Source: Finegoldia magna_J (GTDB lineage: Bacteria > Bacillota > Clostridia > Tissierellales > Peptoniphilaceae). Taken from it: a DNA stretch of 64,000 nucleotides. The notes below the pieces were generated by a model. That model had not been told where the DNA came from. It made no database searches and saw only the letters and a program-made list of their open reading frames with translations. Location: positions 124,001 through 188,000 of the forward strand of contig NZ_NDYF01000017.1 of assembly GCF_002243175.1 (NCBI RefSeq), read 5' to 3'. Below are positions 10,032 to 18,241 of the stretch, in pieces (position 1 is the first letter of the stretch; every line of letters starts with the position of its first letter). A program made the position numbers and the translations under genes.

Positions 10032-10247
10032 TTATTTTAACACGTTTGCTAATAGCGGTATTAGTTTTAAACCTATGAGTACAATTCCCCCTCCAGCCAT
10101 AAGCTGCTTAATGCCTTGAGATTTAGCACCAGGGTTGTCATTCCCATAACCTTCCATCAGGTTGATAACACCCCATGCTCCAAGCCCTGCACCAATTGCT
10201 GTAACTAATATTTTTAATACATTTACTGCTTGTGTAAAAAATTCCAT
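10032..10247 (-). CDS. Maff2 family membrane protein (VirB2/TrbC pilin-like)
   Basis: 71 residues: hydrophobic helix, GAGLGAWGVINLMEGYGND, a GAKSQGIKQLMAGGG loop and a second helix. This is the recognisable Maff2 pattern of Firmicutes ICEs and resembles small two-helix VirB2/TrbC-type pilins, though pilin function is inferred. Located just after ssb and before the VirB6-like gene. Confidence 0.85.
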   Translation of the reverse strand: MEFFTQAVNVLKILVTAIGAGLGAWGVINLMEGYGNDNPGAKSQGIKQLMAGGGIVLIGLKLIPLLANVLK

Positions 10248-10571
10248 TTATATTTCCTCCTCTTTTTCTTCTTTTTTAATTTTATTTATGTGCTTTACGA
10301 TAAAATTTTTAAATGTCTTGTCTTCTTTTTTTGTTTCCTTAAAATATCCAAAAATATGGATGTATTCTCCACTTTTAAATTCCTTCACACTTTTTGCCTT
10401 TTCCCCGTAGAGATTACAGTAGATATATTCTTTTTTAACCTTTCCTTCTTCTTTGTTCTTTCTAACTATTGTGAAGTTAGCTACCTCTTTTTCTCCTTCC
10501 TTTGTATCTATTTCAGTTGTTTTTATTTCTCCTACTAGATTTCCATTAATATTTAGCATTTCTCTCTCCAT
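10248..10571 (-). CDS. SSB-like single-strand DNA-binding protein of the ICE
   Basis: 107 residues with an OB-fold layout: MLNINGNLVGEI, VANFTIVRK, a YIYCNLYGEKAKSVKEF strand-helix and GEYIHIFGYF, matching SSB core motifs. It is shorter than chromosomal SSB and lacks the acidic DDDIPF tip, ending instead in KKEEKEEEI. Such SSBs accompany replication or transfer DNA in ICEs. It is the first gene after the terminator/leader region and directly precedes Maff2. Confidence 0.8.
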   Translation of the reverse strand: MEREMLNINGNLVGEIKTTEIDTKEGEKEVANFTIVRKNKEEGKVKKEYIYCNLYGEKAKSVKEFKSGEYIHIFGYFKETKKEDKTFKNFIVKHINKIKKEEKEEEI

Positions 10572-10593
10572 TTGTTCTATCTCCTTTATTCCA

Positions 10594-10623
10594 TAAAAAA
10601 AGCGATAGTTTTTTCTATCGCTT
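10594..10623 (-). terminator. Intrinsic terminator or attenuator upstream of the ICE ssb operon
   Basis: Read leftwards, a GCGATAG/CTATCGC stem with a six-A loop is followed by seven T. It sits only about 25 bp before the ssb start, downstream of a 10-codon ORF, so it may attenuate the downstream transfer genes. Confidence 0.65.
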
Positions 10624-10661
10624 CTACTTCTTATTGATTAATATTCATTTTTCTCTGTATC

Positions 10662-10694
10662 TTATTTTTTCGGCTCATCTCGTATATATTTCAT
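10662..10694 (-). CDS. Candidate 10-residue leader peptide
   Basis: A near-perfect AAAGGAGGA ribosome site lies 4 nt before ATG at 10694, opening a 10-codon ORF (MKYIRDEPKK) that ends in TAA. A hairpin plus T-run follows about 40 bp further on, before ssb. The very strong ribosome site on such a short frame suggests a regulatory leader rather than a stray ORF. Not recognised, and translation is unproven. Confidence 0.4.
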   Translation of the reverse strand: MKYIRDEPKK

Positions 10695-10712
10695 TCTTCC
10701 TCCTTTGGGCAT

Positions 10713-10742
10713 AAAAAAACACCGAAATGTTTTTTTCGGTGT
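10713..10742 (-). terminator. Intrinsic terminator of the abiF transcription unit
   Basis: Minus-strand stem ACACCGAAA/TTTCGGTGT followed by seven T, starting about 20 bp after the abiF stop codon. Confidence 0.85.
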
Positions 10743-10760
10743 AGATTTCTCTATTTAATT

Positions 10761-11624
10761 TTATGGTTTTAGTAATTCTTTCCAGTTTTCTATAAAGCCA
10801 ACATGTCTTAATTCAATATTTTCATATCTTGCTATTAGTACTGTTAGATCATGATAAAATTTTTTGTAATTTTCTTCTTCAGAAACTATTTTAAGATTAA
10901 CTAATGTAGCAAATATTGTATTGTTTGAAATATTATTTTTTAAATATTCTTTATATAGCTTTGGTGATTTTGTAAGCTTTGCTCCATATAGCCTGCCATA
11001 ATGGGCACATATATTTCTTATATAGGCAAAATTTTCTATCCAAGATTCAAAGTAATGGTAGTCTGTATGAAAGACTTTTGCAATTTTACTTTTATCTTCA
11101 TTTTTCATATTCTTATACATTTTAGATAAAGTTCCAAAACTTGCTACTTCTATCACTGCATAGAGTGGAATTTCTCCACCTTCATAATTGTCTTTAAAGT
11201 TTTTTATAAATGGTGAGCGTCTATTTCTTTTAACTTCCCTTGCTAATTCTTCTAGTACCCTTTCTTGTTCCTTTTGTTTCTCAAAATTATTCATATCTTT
11301 ATATGAAAAGTTCCCATATCTTAAAGAAAAATAGTTTGTGATAACTGCTCTTAAAGAAACTTCAATATGCTCTATTGTTTCAAATATAAGCTGTCTAAGT
11401 TCTCTATCAAATTTATATAAACTTACAATATCTTCAAAACTTGTTCCTGATATATATCTTCCATCTTTTTTTAATGTGATACTATAAGCTTTAATCAGCC
11501 TATAATAGGATATTCTTCCAAGAATTTTCTTAGCATAAGTTTTATCTTCCACTAAAAGTCCTAAGTCTATTAAATTTTTTACTTGATTTTCTATACTAAT
11601 CGGTTCTTGATAGATTTTTTTCAT
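10761..11624 (-). CDS. abiF: Abi_2 (AbiF/AbiD-type) abortive infection protein
   Basis: 287 residues from the start chosen at 11624, which has AGGAG six bases upstream; a longer frame from 11663 would run through the leader RNA and lacks such a site. The sequence has the Abi_2 layout: N-terminal helix with YYRLIKAYS, FDRELRQLIFETIEHIEVSLRA, and a HEPN-like RNICAHYGRLY near residues 230-240, the R-x4-6-H motif of HEPN ribonucleases. AbiF/AbiD proteins block phage growth, and AbiF has been linked to a partner non-coding RNA. It has its own promoter, leader RNA and terminator, and interrupts the ICE transfer operon between virD4 and ssb, so it looks like autonomous defence cargo. Confidence 0.85.
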   Translation of the reverse strand: MKKIYQEPISIENQVKNLIDLGLLVEDKTYAKKILGRISYYRLIKAYSITLKKDGRYISGTSFEDIVSLYKFDRELRQLIFETIEHIEVSLRAVITNYFSLRYGNFSYKDMNNFEKQKEQERVLEELAREVKRNRRSPFIKNFKDNYEGGEIPLYAVIEVASFGTLSKMYKNMKNEDKSKIAKVFHTDYHYFESWIENFAYIRNICAHYGRLYGAKLTKSPKLYKEYLKNNISNNTIFATLVNLKIVSEEENYKKFYHDLTVLIARYENIELRHVGFIENWKELLKP

Positions 11625-11639
11625 TTTTTCTCCTAAAAT

Positions 11640-11689
11640 CAAATGACCCGACTTGGTCCGCATTGTTAAGAGGCGTGTCGGGTACTGTT
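11640..11689 (-). ncRNA. Candidate abiF-associated structured RNA in the abiF 5' leader
   Basis: The predicted transcript starts near 11689 and folds into ACCCGAC (11683-11677) paired with GTCGGGT (11652-11646), seven perfect pairs, with a possible inner CGC/GCG helix (11675-11673 with 11661-11659) around a short loop and unpaired ACCAA before the closing strand. An RNA motif upstream of abiF genes has been described by comparative genomics; position and GC-rich structure fit, but I could not align to its consensus. Confidence 0.6.
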
Positions 11690-11695
11690 GACATT

Positions 11696-11724
11696 ATTAT
11701 ATGCTATAAAATATTTTTTGTCAA
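11696..11724 (-). promoter_or_regulatory. Consensus sigma-A promoter of the abiF RNA/gene
   Basis: TTGACA (11724-11719), 17-bp spacer, TATAAT (11701-11696): a perfect match to consensus, about 70 bp before the abiF start. Such a strong promoter for a single defence gene fits high expression of a leader RNA. Confidence 0.85.
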
Positions 11725-11775
11725 GTAATTTCTTTTAATCTTTCCTAAATATCTATCTTACTTCTAATTTTAAAT

Positions 11776-13578
11776 TTATTCATCTAATATTTCAACTACC
11801 ATACTCTCTTTTAACTTAACCTCATCTTTTCTCTGCAGGTATTTCTCTATGTCAAATATATTTCTCTTATCATAATCTTCAAGGAACTTATAATTCTTAT
11901 GTTTGGTTATGTCAAATTTATCTGAAAGAAATGGTCTAACTCCTCTTAATTGGTAGATACATTTCCCACCATCCATTACAGTTATTTCATCTTGACTCAT
12001 TAATTCTTTTCCAGTTTTTTGATAGTTTAAACCAAAACTCTTTTGATTTGATCTTGTTTCTGATGTGTTATATAGGTCTATGGTTTCTTTGCCTAGGCTT
12101 TCAGATAATTCTTTTAATGTTGTTCTTTCTTTGCCTCCTAAAAATAACGTCGAATCACAATTGCCAACTATGGTATCTGCATTATCTTTATAGATACTTT
12201 TTAGTTGTGATTGTGCTTGTAATATTATACAAGCTGATATTTCTCTACTTCTAATAGTTGCTATCAGCTTTTCAAATTTAGGAATTAAGCCGATATTTGC
12301 GAATTCATCAAGTAGGCATCTCACATGAACAGGAAGTCTTCCGCCATATTCATCATCTGCTTTATCACATAATAGATTAAATAATTGTGAGTACATTATT
12401 GATACTACAAAGTTAAATGTATCATCTGTATCCGATATTATTACGAATAAAGCTGTTTTCTTTTCTCCAAGTGTATCAAGCTCCAGTTCATCTTCTTTCA
12501 TTAAGTCCCTAAGTTCCTGAATATCAAATGGAGCAAGCCTTGCTCCACAGGATATAAGGATTGATTTGGCAGTTTTTCCTGCTGCTAGTTTGTATTTCTT
12601 ATATTGTTTTACTGCAAAATGATTTGGCTTTTCTTTTTCTAATGCTTCAAACATATAGTCTACTGCATTTTTAAAATTTTCATCTTCTTCTCTTACCTCA
12701 CTTGCATCTATCATAGCAAGTAAAGTTGTAAAGTTCTGTTCTTCTTTAGGAGCTTCATACCAGATATATCCTATAAGTGCTGTGTAATAGAGTTTTTCAG
12801 CTTTCACCCAAAAATCCTCAGTTGATTTTTCTCCTTCTCCCTTAGTATTTGCAATTATTGTTTGTACTAATTTCAAAATATCTTTTTCACTTTTCAAGTA
12901 TGCAAAGGGATTATATCTCATGGATTTTTTAAAGTTTATTGTGTTTAGTATTTTTATCTCATATCCATTTCTTTCCAACATTTTCCCACATTCCAAGACT
13001 AATGTTCCTTTTGGATCGGTTACTACATATGAAGAGTGCATTTGCATGAGATTTGGCTTTACAAAAAACCTTGTTTTACCACTACCAGAACCTCCAATTA
13101 CCAATACATTTTTATTTCTCGCATATTTTGGATTTTTAGGTCTATTGTTCATGGTAAGTCTTTCAGTTTGAGTTAATAGCACATTGTTTTCAAACTTCTT
13201 GTCAATGTATGGCTCAATATCTTTTTCATTTCCCCATCTTGCCGATCCATATTCTCTGCCCTCTCTAAACTTTTTTGCTTTTTTCTTTTTCTGTATAAGG
13301 ATTAACTTAATAACTACTGATAGAATTAGACCGGGTATCAGATTTTTTATTTTTAATGATGGAATATATTTTAAAGTATCTATTTGACTAAAAGCTACTA
13401 GAATTCTATCTATTATATCTCCTCCTACATAAGAGTTGACATGGCTTGCAAAGATATTTCCTATATAAAAAAATAAGAGGTAAGGAAGATTTTCTAATAC
13501 AAATTTCTTCTTATCTCTTATCTTAAAAACATTTTTTATATCTTTTATTATTTCATTTAGTATTTTCGAATTAATCAC
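11776..13578 (-). CDS. VirD4/TraG-type conjugation coupling protein
   Basis: 600 residues. Two N-terminal membrane segments (about 28-48 and 78-95), YGSARWG near 110, Walker A GGSGSGKT near 165, DPKGTL shortly after, LLDEFANIGLIPKFEKLIATIRSRE and QAQSQLKSIYKDNADTIVGNCD are all hallmark coupling-protein sequences. It brings the relaxase-DNA complex to the VirB4 channel. No relaxase is in the window; it should lie left of it. Separated from the rest of the transfer genes by the abiF cassette. Confidence 0.93.
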   Translation of the reverse strand: MINSKILNEIIKDIKNVFKIRDKKKFVLENLPYLLFFYIGNIFASHVNSYVGGDIIDRILVAFSQIDTLKYIPSLKIKNLIPGLILSVVIKLILIQKKKKAKKFREGREYGSARWGNEKDIEPYIDKKFENNVLLTQTERLTMNNRPKNPKYARNKNVLVIGGSGSGKTRFFVKPNLMQMHSSYVVTDPKGTLVLECGKMLERNGYEIKILNTINFKKSMRYNPFAYLKSEKDILKLVQTIIANTKGEGEKSTEDFWVKAEKLYYTALIGYIWYEAPKEEQNFTTLLAMIDASEVREEDENFKNAVDYMFEALEKEKPNHFAVKQYKKYKLAAGKTAKSILISCGARLAPFDIQELRDLMKEDELELDTLGEKKTALFVIISDTDDTFNFVVSIMYSQLFNLLCDKADDEYGGRLPVHVRCLLDEFANIGLIPKFEKLIATIRSREISACIILQAQSQLKSIYKDNADTIVGNCDSTLFLGGKERTTLKELSESLGKETIDLYNTSETRSNQKSFGLNYQKTGKELMSQDEITVMDGGKCIYQLRGVRPFLSDKFDITKHKNYKFLEDYDKRNIFDIEKYLQRKDEVKLKESMVVEILDE

Positions 13579-13589
13579 TTCCTCTCCAT

Positions 13590-13613
13590 AAAAAAGAGTA
13601 GATTTCTCTACCC
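13590..13613 (-). terminator. Putative weak terminator after the zinc-ribbon gene
   Basis: Minus-strand GTAGAgaaaTCTAC hairpin followed by CTCTTTTTT, between the small CxxC gene and the virD4 start. Confidence 0.55.
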
Positions 13614-13622
13614 ATTAGTATC

Positions 13623-13829
13623 TTATTTATCTTTTTTATATATTATTACTGGAACTTGTTTTATTTTTTTACCTATCTTTTTTCTTTCCAAGACAAAAAT
13701 CATATTCTCATTTCTTTTAAAATATCCTAAATCTCTATGATAGCTTATACCACACTTGCAATGTAATAGACCTATAAACTGTTGCTTCATCTTTGAGTTA
13801 CATATGGGACATATTCTTTTATTTGTCAT
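13623..13829 (-). CDS. Small zinc-ribbon-like protein of the ICE
   Basis: 68 residues: an N-terminal CPIC motif (residues 7-10) and a CKC motif (about 24-26) could form a zinc ribbon; the basic C-terminal half ends in KKDK. No family recognised. Sits between pcfB and virD4. A regulatory or nucleic-acid-binding role is only a guess from the cysteine pattern. Confidence 0.55.
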   Translation of the reverse strand: MTNKRICPICNSKMKQQFIGLLHCKCGISYHRDLGYFKRNENMIFVLERKKIGKKIKQVPVIIYKKDK

Positions 13830-13847
13830 TTTAAACCACCATTATAC

Positions 13848-13986
13848 TTATATTTTACTTTCAAAGGTATTTTTTAGTTTTTTCCCTAATGCTTCTGTTC
13901 TCATTTTTTATCTATAGATAAGAGAAATTCTTCTACTGGATGATTCCATCTTCTTTTTCATAGTATTCAACAATAAAGCTATTCAT
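13848..13986 (-). pseudogene. Decayed RelE/ParE-like (phage Gp49/HigB-type) toxin fragment
   Basis: Three short frames joined by two frame changes read MNSFIVEYYEKEDG, then HPVEEFLLSIDKK, then KMRTEALGKKLKNTFESKI. Together they match the start of Gp49/HigB-like toxins (a YEKEDG-x-x-PVEEFL-x-SLDKKMR pattern). The first frame stops after 17 codons, so no working toxin is made, and no antitoxin gene is adjacent. Recognition is from memory of the family. Confidence 0.5.
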
Positions 13987-14025
13987 GCCTTCTCATCATA
14001 TATATTATATATCTAAGTGCTTTTA

Positions 14026-14517
14026 TTATAAACTTTGTTCCTGATGCTTATGTTTAACCTTATCTCTGTCAATAGTATCTTTGACTTTATCCTTGAAGTT
14101 ATTAAGCCTTTCTATTACAGATTTTCTTTTTCTTGACTTATCTTTAGTAAATTTCTGGACTGTCTTTTTAAAAGCTTGTTCCATCACTTTTATATCTTTT
14201 GCTTGAAAAAAGATAATGTTGTTTCCATTTTCTAAATCTTTCTTTATGGAAAATTTCACCCCATATCTTTTTAATTCTTTTTTCAATGCTTTTAAGTCTA
14301 TGTCATTTAATTCTAAGGTTTCTACTTTACCTTTTTTTACAAGATCTTTTACTTTTACTTTTTTAAATTTTTCTAAGGGTCTTGACTGTTCTGTCTGCGC
14401 TTTATGTTTATTTATTTCTAATATTTTCTTCATCAAATTTATAACTTGCTTGGCTGTTACTATACTTGCTTTTTTTACTATGGCTATTGTTCTGCTATTT
14501 ATATCATCATTTTGCAT
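14026..14517 (-). CDS. PcfB/DUF3801 family ICE protein
   Basis: 163 residues, Lys-rich. Near the N-terminus it has the helix AIVKKASIVTAKQVINLMKKIL, followed by KVKDLVKKGKVETLELNDIDLKALKKELKRYGVKFS and IIFFQAKDIKVMEQAFKK, the DUF3801/PcfB pattern. PcfB of pCF10 works with the relaxase in processing the transfer origin. It is upstream of virD4 and downstream of the DnaC-like gene, the usual order. Confidence 0.8.
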   Translation of the reverse strand: MQNDDINSRTIAIVKKASIVTAKQVINLMKKILEINKHKAQTEQSRPLEKFKKVKVKDLVKKGKVETLELNDIDLKALKKELKRYGVKFSIKKDLENGNNIIFFQAKDIKVMEQAFKKTVQKFTKDKSRKRKSVIERLNNFKDKVKDTIDRDKVKHKHQEQSL

Positions 14518-14531
14518 TCACTCACCTACTT

Positions 14532-15389
14532 TCATTCTTTTTTTAATATTTCATAGGCTAATTTTGATTTCTCCTTCATTTTTTCTATTCTTCTATTTTC
14601 TCCTGTAAATATAATGGGACTGCATATTTCAAGTATCCTTGAGTAAATTCTTTTATCTTTTATAGTTTCAGGATTAGTTAAAGCTGATATATTTAAGTTT
14701 GTTGTTATAATTAGAGGTTTCCCACTTCTATATCTACCATCTATTATGTTAAAGATATGCTCAGCTGCAAAATCTGTATCTCTTTCCATTCCAAAATCAT
14801 CAATAATTAATAGTTCCTTTCGATTTAGATTGTTTATATACTTACTTTTATCAATCTCAAAGTTAGTCATATCATTTAAAATTACAGAAAAATTTGTCAT
14901 TTTGACTGATATTTCTTTTTCTAGTAAAGCATTTGCTATGGCACTTGCAAAGTAAGTTTTCCCACAACCAACATTCCCTGTAAGAATTAGACCTATATTG
15001 TTTTCATATATTTCATCAAATTTTTCAACATAGTTTTTTGCTACTTTTTCATGCTCACTGTCTTTGTCCATATTTTTAAAATTCCAATTTAATAGGATAG
15101 GATCAGAAAAACACTCTTTTTTTAAGTGTTCAATTTTCAAAAGCCTTTTATTTTCTTTTCTTTTTTCTTCCTCTAATTTTTGTCTTTCTTTTTTACATTG
15201 ACATAAAATACCAACTTTTTTTATTTCTCCAAAGAAGTCTATTTCTTTTTCAATTGGTGTTTTACATTTTGCACAATATTTTAATCCTGTTTCTTGATCT
15301 ATATAACTCCTATTTTCTTCATCTTTTGATGGACTATTTGTTTCTGCATTTTTTATTTTCTGTTCTAGGATTTCTTTTATTAATTCCAT
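14532..15389 (-). CDS. DnaC/IstB-like ATP-binding replication protein
   Basis: 285 residues from the start chosen at 15389, which has GGAGAGGAG just upstream and begins after the repA stop; an alternative start at 15428 adds 13 residues and overlaps repA. A CxxC-CxC zinc-like cluster (CAKC and CQC) lies near the N-terminus. The AAA+ core has Walker A GNVGCGKTYFA, Walker B LLIIDDFGME and sensor-1 IITTNLN, as in DnaC helicase loaders. It would load helicase at the ICE replication origin. Confidence 0.85.
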   Translation of the reverse strand: MELIKEILEQKIKNAETNSPSKDEENRSYIDQETGLKYCAKCKTPIEKEIDFFGEIKKVGILCQCKKERQKLEEEKRKENKRLLKIEHLKKECFSDPILLNWNFKNMDKDSEHEKVAKNYVEKFDEIYENNIGLILTGNVGCGKTYFASAIANALLEKEISVKMTNFSVILNDMTNFEIDKSKYINNLNRKELLIIDDFGMERDTDFAAEHIFNIIDGRYRSGKPLIITTNLNISALTNPETIKDKRIYSRILEICSPIIFTGENRRIEKMKEKSKLAYEILKKE

Positions 15390-15403
15390 ATGCTCCTCTC
15401 CTA

Positions 15404-16381
15404 TCAAGTATTTAAAATTTCTCTCCATATATCCTCATCGTTACTATAGTCAAAGTTTTCTCTTTTCTGATTTTCTCTCTTTATGACTTCTATGTTTCTA
15501 ATATTTTCATCTGCATTGTATAAGAGAGTCAGTAGATAGGCATTAATGTTTCTAATATCCTTTGGAGCATTTTCTCTTAGGTATTTCAAAACATAGTCTA
15601 TGTGTTTATAGTTAAGACTTAGAAATTTTTCTTTAAAATTTTCATTGGATATATGCCTCCCTCCTATTTTAATGTTTGTAAAGCTAGTTAAGGCTTTTAC
15701 AAGTACATTTATCATTACATCTACTTGCTTCTTTTCTTCTATTCTTACTTTTTCAAAGGTTTCATAAGATATATTCTTTTTTATAGTTTCTTTTAATTCT
15801 TCCTCCTCCAAAGTTTTTTTTGATTTTTCTCCTAGCTTTTCTAAGGGGGATATGGGGGTGGTATTATTAAAATCAGTATTATTAGTTTCAGTATTATTAA
15901 TATTAGTATTATTAGAGTCCTCTTTTGAAACTTCTTGAGGTTTGTTTTCTAAACTTCCTGAAGTTTGTTTTTTAAACTTCTTGAGGTTTGCTTTTGAAAC
16001 TTCTGTAGTTTTATTATTTTCTGTGTAAATAAAGTTCTTTACATAAAGTAAATTTGGCTTTCCAAGTCCTAACCTCTTTTTTTCTAATAATCCTATCTCT
16101 TCAATTTCTTTCATTACTTTGACCGATTTATTTCTCCCCCAATTTAATACTTCCATAATTTCTTCTATGGTATAGATGATGTATACCTTGTTTTCTTCAT
16201 CTAACCATTTATTCTTAATTGACAAGCTCATTCTATCGAGTAGAATTCCATAAAGAATTTTTGCTTCTACGGATAGTTTTTTAAAATTTAAGTCGGTAAA
16301 CAAAGTTTTGGGAATCCTAAAAAATGAATATTGTTCTGCTTCATTGCCATAATAATATTCAAATTTAACTATTTCTTTCAT
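15404..16381 (-). CDS. RepA_N-type replication initiator of the ICE
   Basis: 325 residues. The start at 16381 is preferred because AAAGGGGG lies five bases upstream; ATG at 16384 or 16402 are alternatives. The N-terminus, YYYGNEAEQYSFFRIPKTLF then LSVEAKILYGILLDRM and a winged-helix segment, is the RepA_N signature. A low-complexity Asn/Thr-rich linker (about 165-185) leads to a C-terminal helical domain. ICE-encoded RepA_N proteins allow autonomous replication after excision. Same transcript as the DnaC-like gene. Confidence 0.88.
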   Translation of the reverse strand: MKEIVKFEYYYGNEAEQYSFFRIPKTLFTDLNFKKLSVEAKILYGILLDRMSLSIKNKWLDEENKVYIIYTIEEIMEVLNWGRNKSVKVMKEIEEIGLLEKKRLGLGKPNLLYVKNFIYTENNKTTEVSKANLKKFKKQTSGSLENKPQEVSKEDSNNTNINNTETNNTDFNNTTPISPLEKLGEKSKKTLEEEELKETIKKNISYETFEKVRIEEKKQVDVMINVLVKALTSFTNIKIGGRHISNENFKEKFLSLNYKHIDYVLKYLRENAPKDIRNINAYLLTLLYNADENIRNIEVIKRENQKRENFDYSNDEDIWREILNT

Positions 16382-16404
16382 CATAACCCCCTTTCTTTTC
16401 ATAT

Positions 16405-16439
16405 AAAAAGAGATAGCTTTGATTTTGCTATCTCTTTTT
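16405..16439 (-). terminator. Bidirectional intrinsic terminator
   Basis: AAAAAGAGATAGC and GCTATCTCTTTTT form a 13-bp perfect stem with a nine-base loop; T-runs on both strands. It separates the CD1845-like gene from repA. Confidence 0.85.
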
Positions 16440-16467
16440 CATCGTTTTAATCTATTTATTTTTATAT

Positions 16468-16758
16468 TTAAATTGTTTTTATTCTTTCATTCACCTCTTC
16501 TATCCCTTCTATAATAAAATATCCTAGCACTGGTAAACCATAAGGACTAAAAAGATATGCTAGTATAATTGCCTCTATAGCAAGTGCTTTTTCTCCATGA
16601 TAAACAGATCCTAAAAATCCCATAATAGCGATAAATGAAATCAGTTTAAAAAATATTGTACTAAGTCCTAATACAAACGTTAAAAATAGAGTGATGATAC
16701 TTAACGCTATACTAATAGGAAACAATATGATTTTGAAAAAAACTCTAAATATTATCAT
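16468..16758 (-). CDS. CD1845-family small membrane protein of the ICE
   Basis: 96 residues with three hydrophobic segments and a conserved end, SPYGLPVLGYFIIEGIEEVNERIK, recognisable from the CD1845-type protein located near the end of CTn/Tn1549 elements. Function unknown. It is the outermost complete ICE gene on this side, about 165 bp from the inferred junction. Confidence 0.75.
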   Translation of the reverse strand: MIIFRVFFKIILFPISIALSIITLFLTFVLGLSTIFFKLISFIAIMGFLGSVYHGEKALAIEAIILAYLFSPYGLPVLGYFIIEGIEEVNERIKTI

Positions 16759-16801
16759 ATTCTCTTCAATCCTTATTACTTATGTTTTCTTTTCTTTTTT
16801 G

Positions 16802-17983
16802 TTAATTTAATAAAAAAGATGACAGACTTAATCCTAAATCGTCTTGTTTAAAAGTTTTGTGGAAGCCTTTAAACTTTGATTTTAATGGATTTATTGTATC
16901 TGTCATCATTATATCACTGTCCCCACAACCACTTTCGCCTATAATTGCGACCTTGTCGCCCTTTTCTATCTTAAAATTAAAATCTTTAATAATATCTTTA
17001 CCATCATACGAAAAACTCAAATTATCAAAAGCAATTGGAAAAACTTCATCATTAAGATTTATTTTTACATTATCAATATCTTGATAAATGTAATCGTACT
17101 TTTTTAACAGATACTTTGATGATGAACGTGTATTATTAAAATATGCAAGTTCTTGGAACTGATATCCTATATTATAACTAACTAAGTAAACACTGATGAA
17201 TACGCTTGACGATATTTTACCATTAAAACTCAAATATCCTCCAAGAATAAGAGGAATCATAGAACATACTATATCAACCAAATTAATCACAATGTTGTTT
17301 TTTGTTCGTATAATTTCATATCCCTTATAAGTATCCACATCCTGCTTTAAATATTTGTGATACAAATTAATGAAAAAGTCGGATACATTGTAAATTTTGA
17401 TGATACTTCTTCCATTTTTGATGTCTTGTATTTTATTCATAAAAGCATCATCAGCTTTTGATAATTCTTCAGATTTATTATCTAATCTATTACTCCCATA
17501 ATTACTCATAAGCGCTGGAATGCTGTAGAATACTATAAAAAGCATTCCCAAAAGGAAATTTCTTGTTAGTGCATAAATGATGGAAACACTTGTAAAACCA
17601 ATCGACGATATAATAATTACAGTTGGTTCAATGTAGTTGTTTTCAATTTGACTTGAATCCTTTTCTATACTGCTGACAATATCATTATCGATATGATTTT
17701 CACTTTTTAAAAAATGATTGAACACTTTTAACTTAAAAGATTCTCTAAAATCAGCTATTACATACGAATAGTAAAGTCTCTTTCCACTATCACCTATCAG
17801 CATTATAATTCCACACAAAATTCCAAACACAAGTGCTTTCATCAAAAATACTGTGTCTTTATTCTCAAATGATTTTATAATCAATGATACTATTACAGGA
17901 TTCACCAAAGCCTCTGTCCATGTGAGAACTATCGCAACAAAATATAAAATAAGATTTTTCTTCTTAACATTGTTTTTTATCAT
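16802..17983 (-). pseudogene. ABC exporter gene truncated by the ICE at its Walker A motif
   Basis: 393 residues. Residues 1 to about 350 are an intact six-helix ABC exporter membrane domain plus the start of its ATPase domain (IAFDNLSFSYDGKDIIKDFNFKIEKGDKVAIIGESGCG). The Walker A should continue GKST, but instead reads DSDIMMTD and stops 38 residues after GESGCG. Walker B, signature and D-loop are missing, so the product cannot hydrolyse ATP. The switch falls where ICE sequence begins (about 16,922). The remaining 3' half should lie beyond the left end of the element, outside the window. An AGAGGG ribosome site precedes ATG 17983. Confidence 0.85.
16918..16928. other. Inferred ICE-chromosome junction (attachment site)
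   Basis: The exporter reading frame leaves homology exactly at the GG of the Walker A glycine codon; minus-strand reading is TTGTGG then GGACAGTGAT. GG-centred crossover would fit a large serine recombinase, but the integrase gene is not in the window, so the recombinase type is a guess. Confidence 0.6.
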
Positions 17984-18200
17984 ATTACCCTCTGAAATTT
18001 ATATAACATTCTTAAACTTGTACTTGACTAATAATATTTGATTATATTTAGCCTATTTTCTTCAAATAATTTTCGTTAACGATTTCAGAGATTATTTTTT
18101 TCTCTAAAATCTATTTATAAATTGTCATGATAATCACCACTTTCCTTTTCTTAGGATAAATCATAAAAAATTTGTTGTCAACTTTATTTCTTGCACTCCC

Positions 18201-18236
18201 AAAAAAAAGACCACATACCAAAAGATATGTAGTCTT
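18201..18236 (-). terminator. Terminator of the rpmH-jag operon
   Basis: Minus-strand stem AAGACTACATA/TATGTGGTCTT (one G-U pair) with eight T following, directly after the jag stop codon. Confidence 0.85.
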
Positions 18237-18241
18237 GTAAT

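Noticed and set aside
1..16922. Conjugative plasmid instead of integrated element
   Set aside because: RepA_N and DnaC-like genes alone would fit a plasmid, but the sequence runs directly into a disrupted chromosomal gene next to oriC genes.
17984..18200. Possible promoter or RNA between the truncated exporter and the jag terminator
   Set aside because: Only a TATAAT-like word without a good -35 and short AT-rich inverted repeats; no supported feature.
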